Part shown: positions 35,417-43,873 of the stretch, one piece after another
How positions within the stretch are numbered: the first letter of the stretch is position 1
How the letters are laid out: every line of letters begins with the position of its first letter
From: SUP05 sp964577715
GTDB lineage: Bacteria > Pseudomonadota > Gammaproteobacteria > PS1 > Pseudothioglobaceae
Assembly: GCA_964577715.1 (NCBI GenBank)
Contig: CAZOAA010000007.1
Coordinates: forward strand, 1 to 63,411
Direction of reading: 5' to 3'
Length of the DNA stretch: 63,411 nt
Position numbers and translations under genes: made by a program
Notes under the pieces: generated by a model
What the model saw: only the letters and a program-made list of their open reading frames with translations
Told to the model about the DNA's origin: nothing
Databases searched by the model: none

Positions 35417-36433
35417 ATGACAATACGGGTATCAATTGATGCCTCAGGGGGAGATCATGGAATTCCTGTCACAATTGAGGCAGGCATTAAAGCCTTGGGG
35501 AAATTTAAAGACCTACACCTATTCTTTGTGGGTGATGAAGCGTCTATCAAGGCGGAATTACTCAAATATTCAAACTCAAAAAAAATATCCAAAAGATTCT
35601 CCATTGTTCATGCTAGCGAAGTTGTAGCAATGAATGAAGCACCCTCGGTTGCCCTTAGAAAGAAAAAAGACTCCTCAATGCGTATTGCCATTAACTTAGT
35701 AAAAGATGGTGAAGCTGATGCTTGTGTTAGTGCAGGTAATACTGGCGCTTTAATGGCTATTTCTCGCTTTGTATTAAAAACTATCAAGGGTATTGATCGC
35801 CCTGCCATTATGGGTCGTATGCCAACAATGACTGGACATACACACATGCTAGACTTAGGGGCTAATGTTGACTCTAATCCAGAAGCATTATTAGAATTTG
35901 CTACGATGGGGTCAATTGCTGTCCAATATACCGAAGACATTCCTGCACCAACTGTGGGACTTTTAAATATTGGTGAAGAAGAGATGAAAGGCAATGACAA
36001 AATTAAAAAAACCGCTGAATTATTAAAGGAATCTAATCTTAACTATACTGGTTTTGTTGAAGGTGATGATATTTATAAAGGTAGTGTGGACTTAGTAGTG
36101 TGTGATGGATTTGAAGGCAACATTGCCTTAAAGGCTAGTGAAGGCGTAGCATCAATGATGGGGCACTACCTAAAACTAGCATTCACTAAAAACATTCTTA
36201 CTAAAATAGTTGCTTTAATTGCTAAACCAGTTTTAAAAGATTTTAAATCAAGTCTTGATCCTGGAAAATATAATGGTGCCAGCCTTTTAGGACTTAAAGG
36301 TATTGTTATCAAAAGTCATGGAAGTGCTGATGCTTTTTCATTCTTTCAAGCAATAAAGGAGGCGCACATTGAAGCACATGCTAAAATTACAGAGAAGATA
36401 TCAAATCAAGTGTCTTTGGAGTTAGAAAACTAA
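35417..36433 (+). CDS. plsX: PlsX, phosphate acyltransferase
   Basis: PlsX converts acyl-ACP to acyl-phosphate for the PlsY route to lysophosphatidic acid. The 338-residue enzyme has VSIDASGGDHGIPVTIEAG at the start, ASEVVAMNEAP, DACVSAGNTGALMA, RPAIMGRMPT, LLNIGEEEMKGND and VCDGFEGNIALKASEG. It starts 6 bp after rpmF and feeds the same acyl flux as fabH and plsC in this window. Confidence 0.96.
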   Translation: MTIRVSIDASGGDHGIPVTIEAGIKALGKFKDLHLFFVGDEASIKAELLKYSNSKKISKRFSIVHASEVVAMNEAPSVALRKKKDSSMRIAINLVKDGEADACVSAGNTGALMAISRFVLKTIKGIDRPAIMGRMPTMTGHTHMLDLGANVDSNPEALLEFATMGSIAVQYTEDIPAPTVGLLNIGEEEMKGNDKIKKTAELLKESNLNYTGFVEGDDIYKGSVDLVVCDGFEGNIALKASEGVASMMGHYLKLAFTKNILTKIVALIAKPVLKDFKSSLDPGKYNGASLLGLKGIVIKSHGSADAFSFFQAIKEAHIEAHAKITEKISNQVSLELEN

Positions 36434-36449
36434 TAAAACAATTAGACCA

Positions 36450-37394
36450 ATGAGTAAATTTGCAAGAATTATCGGTACAGGCTCTTATTTGCCACCTAAA
36501 AAGCTAAGTAACAATGACTTAGAAAAAATTCTTGACACGTCTGACGAATGGATTATTACCCGAACAGGAATCAAAGAAAGAAGAATAGTCGAAGAAGAAA
36601 CTACTTGCGATTTAGCAAAAATAGCTGCTAATAATGCACTTGAATCAGCAGGTATTAACGCATCAGATCTTGATTTGATTATTCTAGCCACAACAACGCC
36701 TGATAAAATCTTTCCAGCTACAGCCACCATGTTACAAACAGCTATTGGCGCCTCATGCCCTGCTTTTGATCTTCAATCTGTTTGCTCAGGCTTTATTTTT
36801 GCACTCACAACTGCTGAGCAATATATCAAAACTGGTGCTGCCAATAAAGTTTTAGTTGTAGGCAGTGAAACCTTATCTAGAATTGTTGACTGGAAAGATC
36901 GATCTACTGCCATTTTATTTGGAGATGGTGCAGGTGCAGTTGTCCTAAGTGGTGACAACCAAACAGGTATCCTACATTCAAAACTATTTAGTGATGGTAA
37001 GTATTTATCCTCATTACAAGTAAGCAACAATCATATCAATGAAACTGGTTTTATTGAAATGGCTGGCAATGAGGTGTTTAAAATTGCTGTTAGTCGCCTT
37101 TCATCCTTAGCGGAAGAAACTTTAAAAGAATGCAAAATGAAAACTGAAGAATTGGACTGGATGGTGCCACATCAGGCTAATATTCGTATCATATCTGCGG
37201 TTGCAAAACGCATTAAAACACCAATGGATAAAGTAGTGGTAACTCTAGATAAACATGGTAACACTTCTGCAGCTTCTATTCCACTCGCACTTGATACAGC
37301 AGTTCGAGATGGCCGCATCAAAAAAGGAGATAAGCTTTTATTCGAGGGTATTGGTGGTGGATTTAGTTGGGGTAGTGTCTTAGTACAATTTTAA
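36450..37394 (+). CDS. fabH: FabH, 3-oxoacyl-ACP synthase III
   Basis: FabH starts fatty-acid synthesis by condensing acetyl-CoA with malonyl-ACP. Catalytic C112 lies in DLQSVCSGFIFAL, the His in VPHQANIRII and the Asn in HGNTSAAS. The 314-residue length and N-terminal IIGTGSYLPPKKLSNNDLE are normal. The stop shares TTAA (37391-37394) with convergent ispA. fabD and other fab genes, normally next, are absent. Confidence 0.97.
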   Translation: MSKFARIIGTGSYLPPKKLSNNDLEKILDTSDEWIITRTGIKERRIVEEETTCDLAKIAANNALESAGINASDLDLIILATTTPDKIFPATATMLQTAIGASCPAFDLQSVCSGFIFALTTAEQYIKTGAANKVLVVGSETLSRIVDWKDRSTAILFGDGAGAVVLSGDNQTGILHSKLFSDGKYLSSLQVSNNHINETGFIEMAGNEVFKIAVSRLSSLAEETLKECKMKTEELDWMVPHQANIRIISAVAKRIKTPMDKVVVTLDKHGNTSAASIPLALDTAVRDGRIKKGDKLLFEGIGGGFSWGSVLVQF

Positions 37395-38260
37395 AACTCT
37401 CTGCTATGCAGTTGAGTAGCCAAAGTTTGAAGCTCGTGAGCATTAACACTCAAATCTTCTAATCTTTCTTTTGCTTGAGCGTACAACCTCTGAAAAGCTT
37501 TTCTAGATTCGTCTAAACCTAATAATGCTGGATATGTTGGTTTGTTCTTATCGATATCAGAATTTTGTTTTTTTCCTAACACGCCTTGTGGAGTAAGTAC
37601 ATCCAAAACATCGTCCTGAATTTGATAAGCCAGGCCAATATCAGTCGAAAAGTTGTCCAAAATTTCAATGTCCTGTGCGTCACAATTATCAGAGACAAGA
37701 GCACCTAATTTAACTGAGCAACTTAATAATGCACCTGTTTTCTTTTGGTGCATATTCTTTAACATTTCAATATCTATTGTCTTAGATACCACTGAAAGAT
37801 CAATAGATTGCCCTTCTGCCATTTCAAAAGAGGCCTGTGTCAGAGCTTGTAATAGTTTAATGCGAATTTCGGAGTTAATATTTTGATCATTAACTAATAT
37901 TCCAAATGCCAAGGCTTGTAATCCATCACCTGTTAAAATTGCTTGCGCTTCACCAAACTTTTTGTGACAAGCCGGTTGATTATGCCTTATATCATCATCG
38001 TCCATTGCTGGCAAGTCATCATGAATTAATGAATAAGCATGAATCAACTCAACTGCACATGCACTAGAGTCAACTTTATTAAGATCACTAGAAAACATAT
38101 TGGCCACAACATAAGTCAGTATTGGTCGAAAACGCTTACCGCCAGATAAAACACTATATCGCATTGATTCTGTTAAAGAACCTTGTGTCGTTAAATAATT
38201 GTCTAGCTTTTTATTAACGCGGTTTAAATAATTTTCAGAACTATCTTTAAATTTCATCAA
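37391..38260 (-). CDS. ispA: IspA, farnesyl diphosphate synthase
   Basis: This trans-prenyltransferase condenses IPP with DMAPP and GPP to make FPP, the precursor of undecaprenyl-phosphate and quinones. Both aspartate-rich motifs are present: DDLPAMDDDDIRHN (first, DDx2-4D) and QIQDDVLD (second). GGKRFRPIL and EMAEGQSIDLS are family blocks. 289 aa. It overlaps xseB by 14 nt, keeping the xseB-ispA pair, but dxs is not downstream. It is convergent with fabH, sharing the TTAA stop. Confidence 0.95.
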   Translation of the reverse strand: MMKFKDSSENYLNRVNKKLDNYLTTQGSLTESMRYSVLSGGKRFRPILTYVVANMFSSDLNKVDSSACAVELIHAYSLIHDDLPAMDDDDIRHNQPACHKKFGEAQAILTGDGLQALAFGILVNDQNINSEIRIKLLQALTQASFEMAEGQSIDLSVVSKTIDIEMLKNMHQKKTGALLSCSVKLGALVSDNCDAQDIEILDNFSTDIGLAYQIQDDVLDVLTPQGVLGKKQNSDIDKNKPTYPALLGLDESRKAFQRLYAQAKERLEDLSVNAHELQTLATQLHSREF

Positions 38261-38471
38261 ATGAATTTTCTTTTTGGTAATTATCTTCAGCAGTTAATAT
38301 TGAAATTTTTTGTTCTGCATTATTAAGCGCTACTTGACATTGTTTAGTCAATGCAACACCTTTTTCAAAATATTTAAGGGAGTCTTCCAAGCTGAGATCG
38401 CCAGATTCCATTGTTTTAACTATTTCTTCTAGCTCTACTAAGCCTTTATTAAAATCAAATTTTTTTGCCAT
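38247..38471 (-). CDS. xseB: XseB, exonuclease VII small subunit
   Basis: The small subunit of exonuclease VII, 74 residues. FNKGLVELEEIVKTMESGDLSLEDSLKYFEKGVALTKQCQ is the conserved core. It overlaps ispA by 14 nt and starts 2 bp after the upstream SDR gene. The large subunit XseA must be elsewhere. Confidence 0.95.
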   Translation of the reverse strand: MAKKFDFNKGLVELEEIVKTMESGDLSLEDSLKYFEKGVALTKQCQVALNNAEQKISILTAEDNYQKENSFDEI

Positions 38472-38473
38472 TT

Positions 38474-39307
38474 TTATCTTTTTCCTCCATCGCCAGCTTT
38501 AAACAGGATTTTATCCATTACCCTTGATGGTAATATTCTTATCAATATAGCAAATAGTTTAGCTGGAAATGTTACTCTATAATGAATTTTTGCTTGTTTT
38601 GATTCTAGTGCATGTACTACAGATTGAAGCACTGACTCTGGTCCCAAAGTATAATCGGCCAACTCATCAGAACGCAAGCGCTCTATCATATTCTGATAAT
38701 TTAGTTGATAATCGCTTTTTTCCATATCAACATGCTGTTTAAATGCCTGATAGGCATTAATTCTAAATTTTGATTCAATTGGGCCTGGCTGAATAAGTGA
38801 CAACTGCACATTAGTATGCATTAACTCCAATCTTAAAGTATTAGCTAGGCCCTCTATTGCAAATTTTGACGCATTATAAGAACCTCTAAATGGCATCGCT
38901 ATATAACCTAGTACTGAGCTTAAATAAATAATCCTACCTTCATTTTTCACTTTCATTTTCGGTAATATTAAATTCGTCAATTCGTGCCACCCAAACACAT
39001 TAGTCTGAAATTGATCTTCTAACGCTTGACGAGAAATGTCTTCTAAAGCTCCTACTTGACCATAGCCGCCATTATGAATAAGTCCATATAAATTATCAGT
39101 TTTTTTACAAACAGCCCTAACTGCTAATTTAATAGAGTCAGAACACGATAAATCTAGCTGAAAAGCTTCAAATCCATTTTGTTTAAGAATCTCTACGTCT
39201 TCTGTTTTTCTTGCACTGGCAAACACTTGATAGCCTTTTTCTTGTAAACCATTAGCCAAACATAGGCCAATACCACTAGAACACCCTGTAATTAAAATAC
39301 TTTTCAT
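38474..39307 (-). CDS. SDR family oxidoreductase
   Basis: A 277-residue short-chain dehydrogenase. The nucleotide-binding TGCSSGIG (residues 7-14), HNGGYGQVG, YLSSVLGY (catalytic Ser) and SYNASKFAIEGL (YxxxK) are intact. The C-terminus is basic with a hydrophobic segment (LFAILIRILPSRVMDKIL), suggesting membrane association. The start at 39307 overlaps the pcnB stop (ATGA) and gives the usual SDR start; 39328 would add seven residues. It resembles the YdaD/Sdr subgroup of classical SDRs acting on lipids or steroids, but I cannot name a substrate. Confidence 0.85.
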   Translation of the reverse strand: MKSILITGCSSGIGLCLANGLQEKGYQVFASARKTEDVEILKQNGFEAFQLDLSCSDSIKLAVRAVCKKTDNLYGLIHNGGYGQVGALEDISRQALEDQFQTNVFGWHELTNLILPKMKVKNEGRIIYLSSVLGYIAMPFRGSYNASKFAIEGLANTLRLELMHTNVQLSLIQPGPIESKFRINAYQAFKQHVDMEKSDYQLNYQNMIERLRSDELADYTLGPESVLQSVVHALESKQAKIHYRVTFPAKLFAILIRILPSRVMDKILFKAGDGGKR

Positions 39308-40446
39308 TGTTTTTGTGCCTTTGTCCAAAAATCAGCAGTTTTTGATAATTCAGGATTAATACTTTCAGAACGTAACACCAAAAAATCATAGGCCATTCTA
39401 AATCTTGGATGATAAAGCAGTTCTTTGATTTTTTTGGGGTGCATTTTCTCTAATTTAGATTGCATCATCCAAATATCCTTAACTCTAGCACTTAACCATT
39501 TTGGCAATGAAATTTGTTGAATTTGATTAATAATAACTTCTTCAGATGCTTGACTCATGGCCAAATAAAATGATTTTTGTCGTTTTTTAATTATTGCAAA
39601 TCGCTCGTTTTGGGCTTGCCATAAAAATACAGCAAATAAAAAAGCAGGTGTTACTGGCTTATTTTTCTTAATACGCTCTGATGTATTAATTAAAGCCTTT
39701 TTTATAAAATTATTCTTATGGGTTTGTTTAAATAAGTGCTTCAATAAACCGTATTTTTCTAATTGTTCATAAACTTCAAAAGCATATTCATTATGAAACA
39801 ACTTAATAGATTCTTCATACAAACGCGCTGGAGAAATATTGTTTAATAATTCAGCTTGATTCAGGATGCATGTTTTAATCTCTTTACTAAGATTTGCCTC
39901 TAATTTTGATCCAAATCTAATTGCCCTGATCATGCGTACTGGATCTTGTTCAAATCGAACCAACGGGTCGCCAATCATGTGAATTTCTTTATTAGAAATA
40001 TCCTTTAACCCACCTACATAATCAATTACTTGATGCTTTTTAACATCGTAGTACAGAGCATTAATATTAAAATCTCTTCGTATTACATCGTCCTCAATAT
40101 TGCCATAGCAATTATCTCGCACAATTACTCCACTCTTAGCAGTTTTTACTTTTCCTGATCGAAAAGTTGCTACTTCAATAAAACTACGCTGAGAAAACAT
40201 AACGTGCACCAAGCGAAAACGCCTGCCAATTAGGCGTGAACGTTTAAATAACTTATGCACTTGCTCCGGTTTAGCGTTAGTTGCAACATCAAAGTCTTTT
40301 GGCTCTAAACCCAAAAGAAGATCTCTGACACAGCCTCCTACCAAATAAACTTCATATCCTGCTTTGTCAATAACATTAACAACTCTTAAAGCATTTTTGT
40401 CTATTAATTTTTTGTCAAACTTAACATTTTGACGAACGGGTTTCAT
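39304..40446 (-). CDS. pcnB: PcnB, poly(A) polymerase I
   Basis: PcnB adds poly(A) tails to RNA 3' ends, marking it for decay. The class II nucleotidyltransferase head LVGGCVRDLLLGLEPKDFDVATNAKP and the PcnB-type RSRLIGRRFRLVHVMFSQRSFIEVATFRSG are visible; RRDFNINALYYD and FEQDPVRMIRAIRFGSKL follow. At 380 aa it lacks much of the E. coli (465 aa) C-terminal basic region. CCA-adding enzyme is the alternative, but the RLIGRRFRLVHV block favours PcnB. It sits 17 bp after queF; folK, its usual partner, is absent. Confidence 0.88.
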   Translation of the reverse strand: MKPVRQNVKFDKKLIDKNALRVVNVIDKAGYEVYLVGGCVRDLLLGLEPKDFDVATNAKPEQVHKLFKRSRLIGRRFRLVHVMFSQRSFIEVATFRSGKVKTAKSGVIVRDNCYGNIEDDVIRRDFNINALYYDVKKHQVIDYVGGLKDISNKEIHMIGDPLVRFEQDPVRMIRAIRFGSKLEANLSKEIKTCILNQAELLNNISPARLYEESIKLFHNEYAFEVYEQLEKYGLLKHLFKQTHKNNFIKKALINTSERIKKNKPVTPAFLFAVFLWQAQNERFAIIKKRQKSFYLAMSQASEEVIINQIQQISLPKWLSARVKDIWMMQSKLEKMHPKKIKELLYHPRFRMAYDFLVLRSESINPELSKTADFWTKAQKQ

Positions 40447-40463
40447 ACAATAAGATAAATTAT

Positions 40464-40862
40464 TTAGCCAATATGTTGTAAGTCAACAACTGGTTTTGGC
40501 TTCCAATCAGATTTTTGATGCTCTGCAACCACCGTTGTATAAACACCGCCACGCACATTGAAAACAGCTTTTAAGCGCATAAAACGTGGGTTAATTGCCG
40601 ATACTAAATCGTCTAATATCTGGTTAGTAACCGCCTCATGAAAAGCGCCTTCATCACGAAATGACCAAATATACATTTTTAAAGACTTTAACTCTACACA
40701 TAATTTATCAGCAATATACTCAAGATGCAGGGTTGCAAAATCAGGTTGGCCTGTTTTTGGACACAAACAAGTAAATTCTGGCATGTTAATTTGAATTACA
40801 AAATCACGATTAGAATTAGGGTTTTCAAAAACTTCTAACTCTTTACTAGGTTGGCTTGACAT
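40464..40862 (-). CDS. queF: QueF, preQ0 reductase (short, unimodular)
   Basis: QueF reduces 7-cyano-7-deazaguanine (preQ0) to preQ1 with NADPH in queuosine synthesis. At 132 aa it is the unimodular B. subtilis-type, not the longer E. coli type. The catalytic Cys (C34) lies in FTCLCPKTGQPDFA with D41; the ELKSLKMYIWSFRDEGAFHE segment is the QueF motif. It overlaps lptF by 17 nt. Other queuosine genes are not near. Confidence 0.95.
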   Translation of the reverse strand: MSSQPSKELEVFENPNSNRDFVIQINMPEFTCLCPKTGQPDFATLHLEYIADKLCVELKSLKMYIWSFRDEGAFHEAVTNQILDDLVSAINPRFMRLKAVFNVRGGVYTTVVAEHQKSDWKPKPVVDLQHIG

Positions 40863-42024
40863 TAGTTCCTTTCTTTAAAAAACGATTTGCTATTTTATCA
40901 AGATAATAGCCAAATTTGCCATGTCTATGGAAATAGAAAATAAAAATAATCAATAAAACTGCTATATGAACCCACCAAAGGCTAACGATAAGACCTGTAT
41001 TTCCCTGCTCTAAACTAGATTTAACAACAAGCAAGGCATTGTTATACAAGATAAACGCCACCACACCAAAAAGAACACCTAAGTTTTTTCCTCCCCTAGG
41101 AGACGACTTGCCTAATAAAATCCCAAAAACAGATAAAACTAAAACACTAAGCGGCTGTGATAGGCGCCATTGCAGTTCTGCTCTTTCTTTTACCCCAGAA
41201 GAGTGAAATAAATCAAAAGTATTTTGCCCTTCAACTCCAACAGAAGTATCTTTAGATTTTTGAACTTCTCCATCAATAATTTTTAAATCATATAAATCAA
41301 AATTTAGAATTTTCTTGTTACCATCACCTGGAAGTCCATGATAACGAGTGCCCTCTTTTAGGCGTAAATACGCACTATTAGTGATACCATCTGTATATTT
41401 TTGGGCTTGCTTGGCAAGTGTAATAACTGGTTCATCATTAGAGAGTGCGTAAATAAAAATCTCCTCCATTTCTTGTTGGTCTGATTTCTCTGCATTTTTT
41501 ACCTTTGAAGCATAAAAAACAATATCGCCATCTTTAAATTCTTGAAACTCGCCTTGCTTAATAAATGAAAACTCTGAGGCATTTTCAGTGCGATCCATAA
41601 TCATGTTTCTTTGCTGCTTAGACCATGGCACTGCATATGTAGTTAAAAATAGAATAAAAATAAAAATAACAACAACAATTGGTTGGATAAACCACATGAA
41701 CTGCCTATCTCCCAAACCTAGAGAATTCATTACAACTGCCTCTGAATCTTTATAAAGTCGGCTAACTGATAAAATAATAGCTAAAAATAAAGACAGTGAT
41801 AATATTAAAGGGATATCACGAATCATCTTAAAGCCAATCAATGGAAACAAATCAGCCACAGGAATGCCTTTTTGCAAGCTTTGGTTAATTACCAAAACTA
41901 GTTGATTACCAAAAACAACCAGTCCAATAACAATAAACACAGCGCTTAGCATAACTAATACATTGCGCATTAGATACTTAGCAATAATAGTATTTTGAGA
42001 CTTAAGAATGGATAAAAAACTCAT
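40846..42024 (-). CDS. lptF: LptF, LPS export permease
   Basis: LptF pairs with LptG and LptB2 to extract LPS from the inner membrane. The 392-residue protein has the YjgP/YjgQ layout: two N-terminal helices, a large periplasmic jellyroll domain (about 130-290), then three or four C-terminal helices (RWRLSQPLSVLVLSVFGILLG...). The N-terminus IAKYLMRNVLVMLSAVF and KDSEAVVMNSLGLGDRQ fit LptF better than LptG. lptG is not adjacent; queF follows with a 17-nt overlap. It may share a promoter downstream of rho (37 bp away, same strand). Confidence 0.9.
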   Translation of the reverse strand: MSFLSILKSQNTIIAKYLMRNVLVMLSAVFIVIGLVVFGNQLVLVINQSLQKGIPVADLFPLIGFKMIRDIPLILSLSLFLAIILSVSRLYKDSEAVVMNSLGLGDRQFMWFIQPIVVVIFIFILFLTTYAVPWSKQQRNMIMDRTENASEFSFIKQGEFQEFKDGDIVFYASKVKNAEKSDQQEMEEIFIYALSNDEPVITLAKQAQKYTDGITNSAYLRLKEGTRYHGLPGDGNKKILNFDLYDLKIIDGEVQKSKDTSVGVEGQNTFDLFHSSGVKERAELQWRLSQPLSVLVLSVFGILLGKSSPRGGKNLGVLFGVVAFILYNNALLVVKSSLEQGNTGLIVSLWWVHIAVLLIIFIFYFHRHGKFGYYLDKIANRFLKKGTNVKPT

Positions 42025-42061
42025 TGCTTAAGTATAAGCGAACAAACGCTAGTAGAACGTA

Positions 42062-43324
42062 TTATTTCTTTTGTGACATTGATGAGAAGAACTCATCATT
42101 AGTTTTAGTTAGTTTTAAGCGATCAATTAAGAATTCAGCAGCCTCAACCGTATCCATTGGATGAAGGATCTTACGTAAAATCCACATTTTTTGCAATTCT
42201 TTTTCATCTGTAATTAATTCTTCACGTCTCGTGCCTGAAGCGTTAATATTGATTGCTGGGAATATGCGTTTCTCACTAAGGCGTTTTTCAAGATGCAGTT
42301 CCATATTTCCCGTACCTTTAAACTCCTGATAAATAACCTCATCCATCTTAGAGCCTGTGTCAATAAGTGCTGTGGCAATGATAGTAACGCTACCGCCATT
42401 TTCTATATTTCTAGCTGCACCAAAAAAACGCTTTGGACGCTGAAGAGCATTAGCATCTACACCACCAGTTAATACTTTACCAGAAGATGGTGCAACCGTA
42501 TTGTAAGCACGAGCTAAACGCGTAATAGAGTCAAGCAAAATAATCACATCTTTGCCTTTTTCTGCGCGTCTTTTAGCTTTTTCAATTACCATTTCTGCTA
42601 CTTGAACATGTCGTTTTGCTGGCTCATCAAAAGTAGATGCGATAACTTCACCACGTACAGTGCGTTCCATCTCTGTTACTTCCTCAGGTCGCTCATCAAT
42701 TAACAAAACAATGAGTTCACATTCTGAATGATTACGAGCAACTGATGCGGCAATATTTTGCATGATCATGGTTTTACCTGCTTTAGGTGGTGCCACCAAT
42801 AAACCTCTCTGACCCTTGCCAAAAGGTGCAACAAGGTCAATTACTCTTGCAGTAATATCTTCTGTACCACCATTACCTATTTCTAAACCTAGTCGTTCGT
42901 TAGGGTGAATTGGCGTTAATGAAGAAAAAGGAATTCTATTTCTAATTTTGTCAGGATCTTCGTTATTAACTTCAGACACTTTAACCAAAGCAAAATATTT
43001 CTCACCTTTTTTAGGTGTTCTAATTTTTCCTGCAACTAAGTCACCAGTTGATAAATTAAAACGTCTAATTTGATTTGGAGAAACATAAATATCATCCGGA
43101 CCCGATACGTAAGAATCATCAGAAGATCTTAAAAAACCATACCCTTCATGCAAAACATCTAGCACACCATCACCCAGCACTTCCTCATCATTCGCTGCTT
43201 TTGCCTTAAGAATGGAGAAAATTAACGTTTGTTTTTTTGCACGAGAAATATTTTCTACGCCTAGAGATTGGGCTAATTCTAGTAATTCAGCCGGTGTTGA
43301 GCGTTTTAGTTCTGATAGTTTCAT
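42062..43324 (-). CDS. rho: Rho transcription termination factor
   Basis: Rho is the hexameric RNA helicase that ends transcription. The 420-residue protein has the N-terminal KLSELKRSTPAELLELAQSLG, the RNA-binding cold-shock domain with DVLHEGYGFLRSSDDSYVSGPDDIYVSPNQIRRF-type sequence, Walker A APPKAGKTMIMQ, Walker B VIILLDSITRLARAY and the Q/R-loop region KVLTGGVDANAL. trxA lies 128 bp upstream on the same strand, the classic trxA-rho order. A Rof-like inhibitor is encoded at 58326. Confidence 0.98.
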   Translation of the reverse strand: MKLSELKRSTPAELLELAQSLGVENISRAKKQTLIFSILKAKAANDEEVLGDGVLDVLHEGYGFLRSSDDSYVSGPDDIYVSPNQIRRFNLSTGDLVAGKIRTPKKGEKYFALVKVSEVNNEDPDKIRNRIPFSSLTPIHPNERLGLEIGNGGTEDITARVIDLVAPFGKGQRGLLVAPPKAGKTMIMQNIAASVARNHSECELIVLLIDERPEEVTEMERTVRGEVIASTFDEPAKRHVQVAEMVIEKAKRRAEKGKDVIILLDSITRLARAYNTVAPSSGKVLTGGVDANALQRPKRFFGAARNIENGGSVTIIATALIDTGSKMDEVIYQEFKGTGNMELHLEKRLSEKRIFPAININASGTRREELITDEKELQKMWILRKILHPMDTVEAAEFLIDRLKLTKTNDEFFSSMSQKK

Positions 43325-43352
43325 GGGTTATCCAATAAAGTTAAAGAAGATA

Positions 43353-43392
43353 TTAACCAGAAATGGTTAATATATAGTGCTTTTACGCACTA
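43353..43392 (-). promoter_or_regulatory. paired hairpins in rho leader
   Basis: Two hairpins lie in the 128-bp trxA-rho spacer: TTAACCA/TGGTTAA with a 4-nt loop (43353-43370), and TAGTGC/GCACTA with a 6-nt loop (43375-43392). Neither has a T-run like a strong terminator. They may attenuate readthrough from trxA or form part of the autoregulated rho leader. Confidence 0.45.
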
Positions 43393-43452
43393 GAAAAGAT
43401 TGATTAAGGGTAAAAAAATATTAGGGTTATTAGTTGTTATTAAAAAAAATAA

Positions 43453-43779
43453 TTAAATATTGGCATCTATAAAAGCACTTAATTCTGCCTTTGATAACGC
43501 GCCCATTTTGGTCGCTTCAACTGCGCCATCTTTAAATATCAGTACAGTTGGAATACCTCGAATGCCATATTTTGGTGGAGTTTGATCGTTCTCATCCACA
43601 TTGATTTTAGCAATTGTAAGCTTGCCGTCATATTCATCGGCAATCTCGTCTAAGACAGGGGCTAGTGCCTTACATGGTCCACACCATTCTGCCCAAAAAT
43701 CTACCAATACTGCTTGTGAAGAGTTAATAACATCCGCTTCAAAAGAGGCGTCAGTTACTGCTTTAATTTTTTCATTCAT
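43453..43779 (-). CDS. trxA: TrxA, thioredoxin 1
   Basis: Thioredoxin reduces protein disulfides in the cytosol. It has 108 residues. The active site WAEWCGPCKALAP (C33, C36), DENDQTPPKYGIRGIPTVLIF with the cis-Pro and the overall fold are canonical. It lies upstream of rho in the same direction, as in E. coli. Confidence 0.98.
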   Translation of the reverse strand: MNEKIKAVTDASFEADVINSSQAVLVDFWAEWCGPCKALAPVLDEIADEYDGKLTIAKINVDENDQTPPKYGIRGIPTVLIFKDGAVEATKMGALSKAELSAFIDANI

Positions 43780-43840
43780 ATATCTTTTTAGTTGTTAATC
43801 TAAGTCGGAAATCTACAGCAGAAAAGCTGAATATGTGTGA

Positions 43841-43849
43841 ATTATATCA
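43841..43849 (-). promoter_or_regulatory. putative trxA extended -10 promoter
   Basis: On the minus strand TGATATAAT (43849-43841) is a perfect extended -10, with no clear -35. Transcription would start about 55 nt before the trxA ATG. A small CAGC/GCTG hairpin lies in the leader (43816-43829). Confidence 0.45.
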
Positions 43850-43873
43850 CTATTTTTTATTTAGGGTATTTTT

